DNA of 64,000 nucleotides from Candidula unifasciata (Eukaryota; Mollusca; Gastropoda; Stylommatophora; Geomitridae): positions 1 to 64,000 of the forward strand of contig CAJHNH020000695.1 in NCBI GenBank assembly GCA_905116865.2, read 5' to 3'. The notes under the pieces are model-generated. The model saw only the letters and a list, made by a program, of their open reading frames with translations, did no database searches and was not told where the DNA came from. This document shows, one piece after another, positions 58,341-64,000 of this stretch (its first letter is position 1; the number at the start of each line of letters is the position of its first letter). Made by a program: the position numbers and the translations under genes.

Positions 58341-58724
58341 AGGAAGGAGAAGGGTAAGGGAAATGAGAAAGAAGAAGTTGAGGATTAAAGACGATATTGA
58401 TAATGATGATGATGATTAAAAAAAGAATAATTTAACGGTATTTCCAAATGTCAATGGTTCTGTCGCCTTCCCATCAGGCAAGAAAAAAGATGACAAACCT
58501 GGTTTACCTGGTGAAGTCGATACGCAATTCCCCCCTCCCCCCACCCTCCCTCAAAACCACCTTTTTCAGCTGAAGTCAACCAAGGAATCCGCAAATTGTC
58601 GCAGGAGCTAGGGAAACCGTGCTCAGGGCCCCCGGCAACAACCAAGGTGGAGCTTTACAAACAAATGCCATGCCACCGACATTGGGACGCATTTGCAAGT
58701 TATCTCTATCCGGCAGAAAGTTTT

Positions 58725-58960
58725 GTTTTTTTCTTCCCCACTTCTGGGCTTTTAGTTTTGTCCCTGAACTTCTGTTTTGCAGGCACGTCCCTGTTACAGA
58801 TCTGCCTTATTTGTATGCATACTGTTTTTTCCTTGCTGCCGCTCAAGCAGCTGCGTTCCGACTTCGAAGGAAACCAGCATAATATGTTGACTCTTACGAC
58901 ATGCTTGTTAGGGTGGCAGTGAGTCTATTCTTGTTTTCCTCACAATGAGGCCCCGGAACC
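58725..58960 (-). repeat. Repeat G copy
   Basis: Plus strand from TTCTTCCCCACTTCTGGGCT through GCATACTGTTTTTTCCTTGC to GGCCCCGGAACCCAGACAGG. No long GAA run at its tail. Confidence 0.68.
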
Positions 58961-59084
58961 CAGACAGGTGTGGGGGGGGGGGGACAAAAGAAAAAAGGAA
59001 TGATCTGAAGAAAGAGACCAAGCCGAATGGGACAAATCCCGGTGGATTAAATGTTAAAGAGTTAAAATATCGACTTTATCTTCC

Positions 59085-59260
59085 ATCGCAGAACGGCTTG
59101 CGGCCTGTCAAGAGCGACACACAAAGCACACACTTCCTGGTCCCAGCGACGATCCCCATGCATCTCTGTTAAAATTCTCGTGAACCGAATGACACAGCCA
59201 TGAGACGAATTCATGACCTTTTTAAAACGCGAGGCAAACGTTTAGGCGTTTAAAGATTCA
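59085..59260 (-). mobile_element. SINE-C copy
   Basis: Shares CAGCGACGATCCCCA and GCGAGGCAAACGTTT landmarks with 24650-24890. Confidence 0.5.
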
Positions 59261-59379
59261 CAATTTGAGTTTTAACATAACAAGGGACATAACCAAACAA
59301 AAACAAAACGTGGCATCGTAGGGAGTTATTACGTCCCTGGACATTGATTACAATTTTTTTCGTGTATTGTTTGCCATGG

Positions 59380-59663
59380 AAGTCGCCGTGGCCGAGCGGC
59401 TAGACATTCGCCGCAAGATCGGAAGGTCGTGGGTTCGCTCCCTGGCGGAGCCGGACTTTGTTAAAAAATGACCATGGCTCCGAGGTCGACCCAGCCTTGA
59501 GTGGGTACCAGGTGCAGTCCTGGGAAGTAAAGGCGGCCGGCGTAATGTTGACCACATCACCCATCTTGTGCCGATTGGGCTATAAAAATATAGGTCTAGC
59601 CATATATGTATTGCCCTATATGCCTAAAGGCGTGGAAAAGGGTCCTTTACTTGTTTACTATTT
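59380..59663 (+). mobile_element. SINE-A copy 4, intact, with 14-bp target duplication
   Basis: Full-length with a clear A box (TGGCCGAGCGG) and B box (GGGTTCGCTCCC). Flanked by ATTGTTTGCCATGG at 59366-59379 and 59664-59677. Best reference copy of the family here. Confidence 0.93.
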
Positions 59664-59939
59664 ATTGTTTGCCATGGTTTGAATAGCACGCTTGCCTGTC
59701 GGTCCGCTGGGCAAGCGTTCGAATCTGTGTCTAGAAAGCAACGTGGTTTTTTGTTTTTCTTCACAGCCAGACTCACAGTTAATACAGCCTTAACCGGATA
59801 CCAGAGCATTTCGGAGGAAGCAAAGAAAGGGCGATATGCGTAATGTTATGCAGGTGCGCCCCTTTCTCACCCCCCCCCCCGCCCGCCGACCACCACCCCA
59901 CTGGGAATACTACAAGCCTATATGACTGAACGGGTAAGG

Positions 59940-60075
59940 ATTTAACGTGTATTTCCTAAAGTCCATGAAGTGCTGATCAACAGCTCAAAGGAAATGTCCT
60001 CAAAAGTAAAGGCGGCTAGCATGTTGTTGACCATCTCAACCGTCACCAGCAGACTAGTCCATTACCGTGTGTCTC
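59940..60075 (+). mobile_element. SINE-A 3' fragment
   Basis: AAAGTAAAGGCGGCTAGCAT and GTTGACCATCTCAACCGTCA follow the SINE-A body. Head and tail are lost. Confidence 0.45.
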
Positions 60076-60149
60076 AACAAACATGCGTAGGATGCCACAC
60101 AAGGCCCTTCATTGTTGCTCTTCTTGATTTTGTTTACAAATTCAACTGA

Positions 60150-60262
60150 CTTGACTTAAACTTAGCTGATCTCTGACTTAAACTCAGAGGATTTGACCTG
60201 AACTTAGCTGATCTTACTTTAACTCAGCCGACTTTACTTAAACTCAGCTGGTTTGACTTCTG
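60150..60262. repeat. Degenerate tandem repeat of about 22 bp, 5 copies
   Basis: Variants of GACTTAAACTCAGCTGATTT. Confidence 0.75.
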
Positions 60263-60460
60263 GCAAGATCACAACCGCGATACCTCATTGTCATCATCCC
60301 CATGTTTCGTGCCGGTAAGCGTAGGCTCTCATGTTTCGCTATCCCACACAATCACCAGAATTACGTATGGATCAGTTCAAAGTTTTTGTTTTGACTGATC
60401 CATCTGGCCAGGACATCAAGGCATTTATCTGCTGTTAGCAAATTCTCGAGACCATTTCTT

Positions 60461-60710
60461 GGTTCTATCCCAATATCTCCCCCCAAACAGACAGTCGAAT
60501 ATTTTAGGGGGTGGTAGATAGGCCGCATGCCGTCAGTGGACCTAGGCTGCACTCTCTAGTGAGACGTAGGTGGGTTAGTGTTAGGCCCAGTTCTAGATGT
60601 TTTGAGTTAGTTAAAAGCATAAGAAAGCCGGAAAACCAGCTCTCACCACCCTCTAAAATATTGGACTGTTCTGTGACGTTCTCCTGGGGGGAGTTATTGG
60701 AAAAGCACCC
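60461..60710. mobile_element. MITE-H copy 3
   Basis: Left end GGTTCTATCCCAATATCTCC; reversed right end GGTGCTTTTCCAATAACTCC. The inside matches copies 1 and 2. Confidence 0.75.
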
Positions 60711-61070
60711 TATCATTTTCATAAAATGTCTAGAACACATTGACTGCCTATGTCTGTTCTAAAAAGTTGACGACTTTCATCTATCTCTACAAGGACTGAG
60801 ATCGTTTGTTTTCCCATCCTTTTATTATATTCTTTGCATTCTTCTAAGAAACCACAGCAAACATTTTTCTATCAGGTTTGCCTGATTATTGTCCATGTTT
60901 CACATGTGCGCTTTAACAGAAGAGATATAATAAACCCAGAGCAAGTGGGCGACAACGTCAAAGATGGACAAACAGCGTCAATGACAACCTGAGGAAAAAT
61001 GAACTCTACAGTATACAGGATTATTAGAAAGAGTACACATGAAATCTTTACGTTTACGGGAAGAGAAGGG
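60711..61070. other. No feature recognised
   Basis: No coding signal was seen; a G13 run sits near 61070. Confidence 0.4.
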
Positions 61071-61159
61071 GGGGGGGGGGGAAGAAAAGAAAAAAGTGGG
61101 AAAATAATAAGAAAGAAGAAGAGGCAGAGGGAGATGAGGTAGAAGCAGCAGCAGCAGTA

Positions 61160-61312
<153 letters not shown>

Positions 61313-61361
61313 CAAGAAGAAGATGAAGAAAAAGAAGAAGATGAAAAAGAGGAAGAATCCT

Positions 61362-61625
61362 CGTGTGGGTTCCGGGGCCCCATTGTGGAGAAAACAAGAA
61401 TAGACCCACTGCCAACCCAAAAGCATGTCGTAAGAGTCGACTAATTGGGGAGCTTCCTTTGAAGTCGGAGTGCATCTGCCTGAGAGGCAAGGAACCAACA
61501 GTCTGCATTCAAGTGAATCAGATCTGTAAAACTGATGCACACGCAACACTCAGGTTCTGGAGCAGGACTGCAGTTCAAATGTGGACAAAAAGAACTTTCT
61601 ACCAGAGTGTACAGCTGGTGAACGC
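61362..61625 (+). repeat. Repeat G copy with (GAA)n tail
   Basis: Begins CGTGTGGGTTCCGGGGCCCC and ends GTACAGCTGGTGAACGCGAA, from which the GAA run grows. Confidence 0.8.
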
Positions 61626-61790
61626 GAAGAAGAAGAAGAAGAAGAAGAAGAAGAAGAAGAAGAAGAAGAAGAAGAAGGAGAAGAAGAAGAAGAAGAAGAA
61701 GAAGAAGAAGAAGAAGAAGAAGAAGAAGAAGAAGAAGAAGAAGAAGAAGAAGAAGAAGAAAAAGAAGAAGCAGAAGAAGAAAAAGCAGCA
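61626..61790. repeat. (GAA)n microsatellite at the tail of repeat G
   Basis: A nearly pure run with a few GGA, AAA and GCA changes near the right end. Confidence 0.95.
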
Positions 61791-61859
61791 GAAGCAGAAG
61801 GGTTCGTTCTGTGAATCTAGTCGCAAAGACAGCATTACTTCCTGCTAGCAATCCCGAAC

Positions 61860-62333
61860 ATAATCAACAGTCACAAGGTCCTGTCGGAAAAGTGTGTGTA
61901 GGGAGAGGAAGGGGAATGGATGAAATAAAAGGGAGCTGATGGATGAGTTTCCTTTCTCTAAGGTTTAAAAAAAATTTTCATAGTTAAAAAAAAAAAGGGG
62001 GAAAAAACGTTCGGCATGCCTTTACACCTAACCTTAACCACGGCCGTGACCTATATAGATGTTCTTAATCCCCACCCACTGCCTTCTTTGTGTAGACAAC
62101 CTTGACCTGCCCTAATTTACATATCGCTCCAGTGTCTGGTGGAGCTATTAGGTCAGATACCTGGCAACCCACCCCGCCTGTTCGAAGCAACTGGTTCATT
62201 GAATTGATATTTGGTCTCCCGCGTGGGTGCCGGGAGCCCTTTTATCATTATTATTATCATTATGGTCATCATCCTCATCATGTGCTTCAAAGCGACACAG
62301 GGGAAACAAATGTTGAAATATATAGCTCAATGC
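61860..62333. other. No feature recognised
   Basis: Flank of the hAT-like element. Short (ATT/ATC) stretch near 62240-62290. Confidence 0.4.
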
Positions 62334-62341
62334 ATAGCACT

Positions 62342-62852
62342 CAGTGTTGCCACTTTGGATGATTTACATCCAGATTTAGATGTTTCCCCTTGTATTTAGA
62401 TGGCGTTTTTGACATTTAGATGGTAGATGTTTTTCTAAAAGTTTTTCATTGAAGTGAATTTATAAAATGTAACGTTCGAAACAGGATATAATTTAACCTC
62501 TCAAATGCTATCTTGACAATAAAATTCGGCCTGATAAGAGTAGGAAAAAGCTGTTTCACCTATCGCTCCCTGATTGGGTATTAACAGAAATCAGAACAGC
62601 TAAAGCATACCAGAGTCATTTTTGATCTGAAGCTTCAACTTCATCATCCAAGCTAAGTTTATCTTGTGAGGCAGACTTCAGTAAAGCTGACAACATGTTT
62701 CTGTAGGGTAAGTCATATAAATTGCTGTGTAATGTGTGCATTTTTCTTTTTGGATGTTTTTTTCTAGATGTTTACCACTCAAATTTAGATGTTTGTAGAT
62801 ATTTTTGACCCCCGTTTTGGATGTTTATTGTCAAAGAAAAGTGGCAACACTG
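62342..62852. mobile_element. hAT-like MITE, 511 bp, with perfect 8-bp target duplication
   Basis: Both ends are CAGTGTTGCCACTTT in inverted orientation (15 of 15). ATAGCACT flanks it at 62334-62341 and 62853-62860. TTTAGATG-type motifs recur inside both ends. No transposase frame is present. Confidence 0.9.
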
Positions 62853-62892
62853 ATAGCACTGGCTGTTGTCAGTCAGTGCCAGTGTCGCTGCC

Positions 62893-62895
<3 letters not shown>

Positions 62896-62931
<36 letters not shown>

Positions 62932-62932
62932 A
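62896..62932. repeat. (CA)n microsatellite
   Basis: Short CA run with one GC change. Confidence 0.9.
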
Positions 62933-63115
62933 CACACGTTTATTTTCTTCAAAAATACGTATTTGTGCCATTATGTCAGCGCCTTCCCCCTCCCGTCCAT
63001 TTTTTTTCAGTAGTCACACCCGGTGCAACCCACAGCCATCCTCACCCCATTATTCTTCCGCACACGCCTAAAGTGTACGATAGACATGGCCAATAAGATA
63101 CCTTTTGGGGCGGAA

Positions 63116-63116
<1 letters not shown>

Positions 63117-63159
<43 letters not shown>
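63117..63159. repeat. Poly-G run, 43 bases
   Basis: 43 consecutive G. Could be true or an assembly or sequencing effect. Confidence 0.9.
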
Positions 63160-63162
<3 letters not shown>

Positions 63163-63249
63163 TGTTGTCTAGTGTGTTCTTCTTTCTTTCTACTTCTTTC
63201 TATGAGTGCCGATTAATACACTTTCTGTTACTTGATTAATTCATAATAC

Positions 63250-63560
63250 AACTGGTTGAGAGGTCTAGAGTCATGGTGTCCGCCTCGAGTGCTGGAGTTC
63301 TGGGATTCAGGTCCAGGTAAAGGCTGGGATTTTCTCACGTGGACTTCTAGTATTTTCCCCTGGTCTCTGGGTAGTAAGATCGGACGCTCGTGTGTATTGT
63401 CGCGCAGGTAAAAAAAAAATCTCGCTTTGCAGTTGAAAATCGAAAATAGTAGCCTAACGGCGCCGCCGGGACAAAATTTAGAGTTTAAAATCTACTAAAA
63501 GTATTTTAGTATCCTCGCTGGTGCTTCGAAGTTCGTGCAACGCGCTGATATTTTTTGGCC
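63250..63560 (+). mobile_element. SINE-D copy 3
   Basis: Plus orientation. The head is GGTTGAGAGGTCTAGAGTCA; it includes ATCGGACGCTCGTGTGTATT and CCTCGCTGGTGCTTCG. Confidence 0.75.
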
Positions 63561-63684
63561 CTAGATAGAAGTAGAAAGGAGCACTTATGGGTTACCAATC
63601 GTGTGCCATGATGTTGATCCGTTGTTTAAACAGAAAGGAACAGAATCTCTCTACGCCTCTGACAATATGTTCCAGTTTTTTTGT

Positions 63685-64000
63685 TATAACATGTTTATAT
63701 TTTAAACCTAAACATGTTCTTCTTCTTCTTATAGCTTGTTTATATTTTAAACCTAAACATGTTCTTCTTCTTCTTATAGCATGTTTATATTTTAAACCTA
63801 TATATGTTCTTCTTCTTCTGATAGCATGTTTATATTTTAAACCTAAACATGTTCTTCTTCTTCTTATAACATGTTTATATTTTAAACCTATATATGTTCT
63901 TCTTCTTCTTATAGCATGTTTATATTTTAAACCTATATATATATTCTTCTTCTTATAACATGTTTATATTTTAAACCTTTATATGTTCTTCTTCTTCTTA
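63685..64000. repeat. 45-bp minisatellite, at least 7 copies, runs off the window
   Basis: The unit contains ATGTTTATATTTTAAACCTA and TGTTCTTCTTCTTCTTATAG. AAACATG and TATATATG forms alternate. Confidence 0.93.

Noticed and set aside
59380..59460. True tRNA gene at a SINE-A head (also 6096, 30740, 38480 and 7915)
   Set aside because: A and B boxes are present, but the heads continue into shared SINE bodies and do not fold into a full acceptor stem that I could confirm.

Overview
This is eukaryotic, intron-rich and very repeat-rich DNA. Several things point to an animal genome: one C2H2 zinc-finger gene in eight GT-AG exons, tRNA-derived SINEs, degraded non-LTR retrotransposon pieces, hAT-like and ISXO2-like transposon remnants, and a very high load of micro- and minisatellites. 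A mollusc, perhaps a gastropod, is my best guess from the style of the SINE and LINE remnants. That is inference; nothing here fixes the species.

The only well-supported gene lies on the minus strand from 54475 (ATG) to 22141 (TGA). I joined eight exons: 53162-54475, 51957-52106, 45429-45607, 43240-43330, 35812-35958, 34888-35044, 24347-24546 and 22141-23451. All seven introns are GT-AG, all phases agree, and the joins complete zinc fingers that introns cut in two. The predicted protein has 1182 residues. It has a long Ser/Asn/Pro-rich N-terminus, two canonical C2H2 fingers, a spacer, four more fingers and a Gly/Pro-rich segment. A Gln/His tract and an Arg/Glu/Asp-rich low-complexity region follow. 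The protein ends in two fingers spaced like the dimerisation fingers of Ikaros, Hunchback and TRPS1. Its six front fingers do not look like those of Hunchback or Ikaros, so it may belong to a family not well described.

Layout. 1-22 kb: gene-free flank with LINE pieces, SINEs, a 50-bp minisatellite, a 44-bp minisatellite, a 45-bp minisatellite and long AT-rich stretches. 22-54.5 kb: the zinc-finger gene. Its introns hold a 3.4-kb array of a 43-bp unit (intron 6), a roughly 750-bp nested GACA/GATA/GATG block and 40-bp and 24-bp minisatellites (intron 2), and many SINEs and MITEs. 54.5-64 kb: upstream flank with one open frame of doubtful status made largely of 7-residue repeats, several dispersed repeats, a hAT-like MITE with perfect target duplications, a 43-base poly-G run, and a 45-bp minisatellite that runs off the end.

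I named repeat families with letters by comparing copies within this window. SINE-A and SINE-B share a 3' body but have different heads. SINE-C, D, E and F are other tRNA-like families. Repeat G is a dispersed element of about 280 bp with a (GAA)n tail. MITE-H is an inverted-repeat element. Repeat I is a dispersed element with a (GAT)n tail. No rRNA, free-standing tRNA gene or CRISPR array was recognised. I could not run searches, so family names are provisional.
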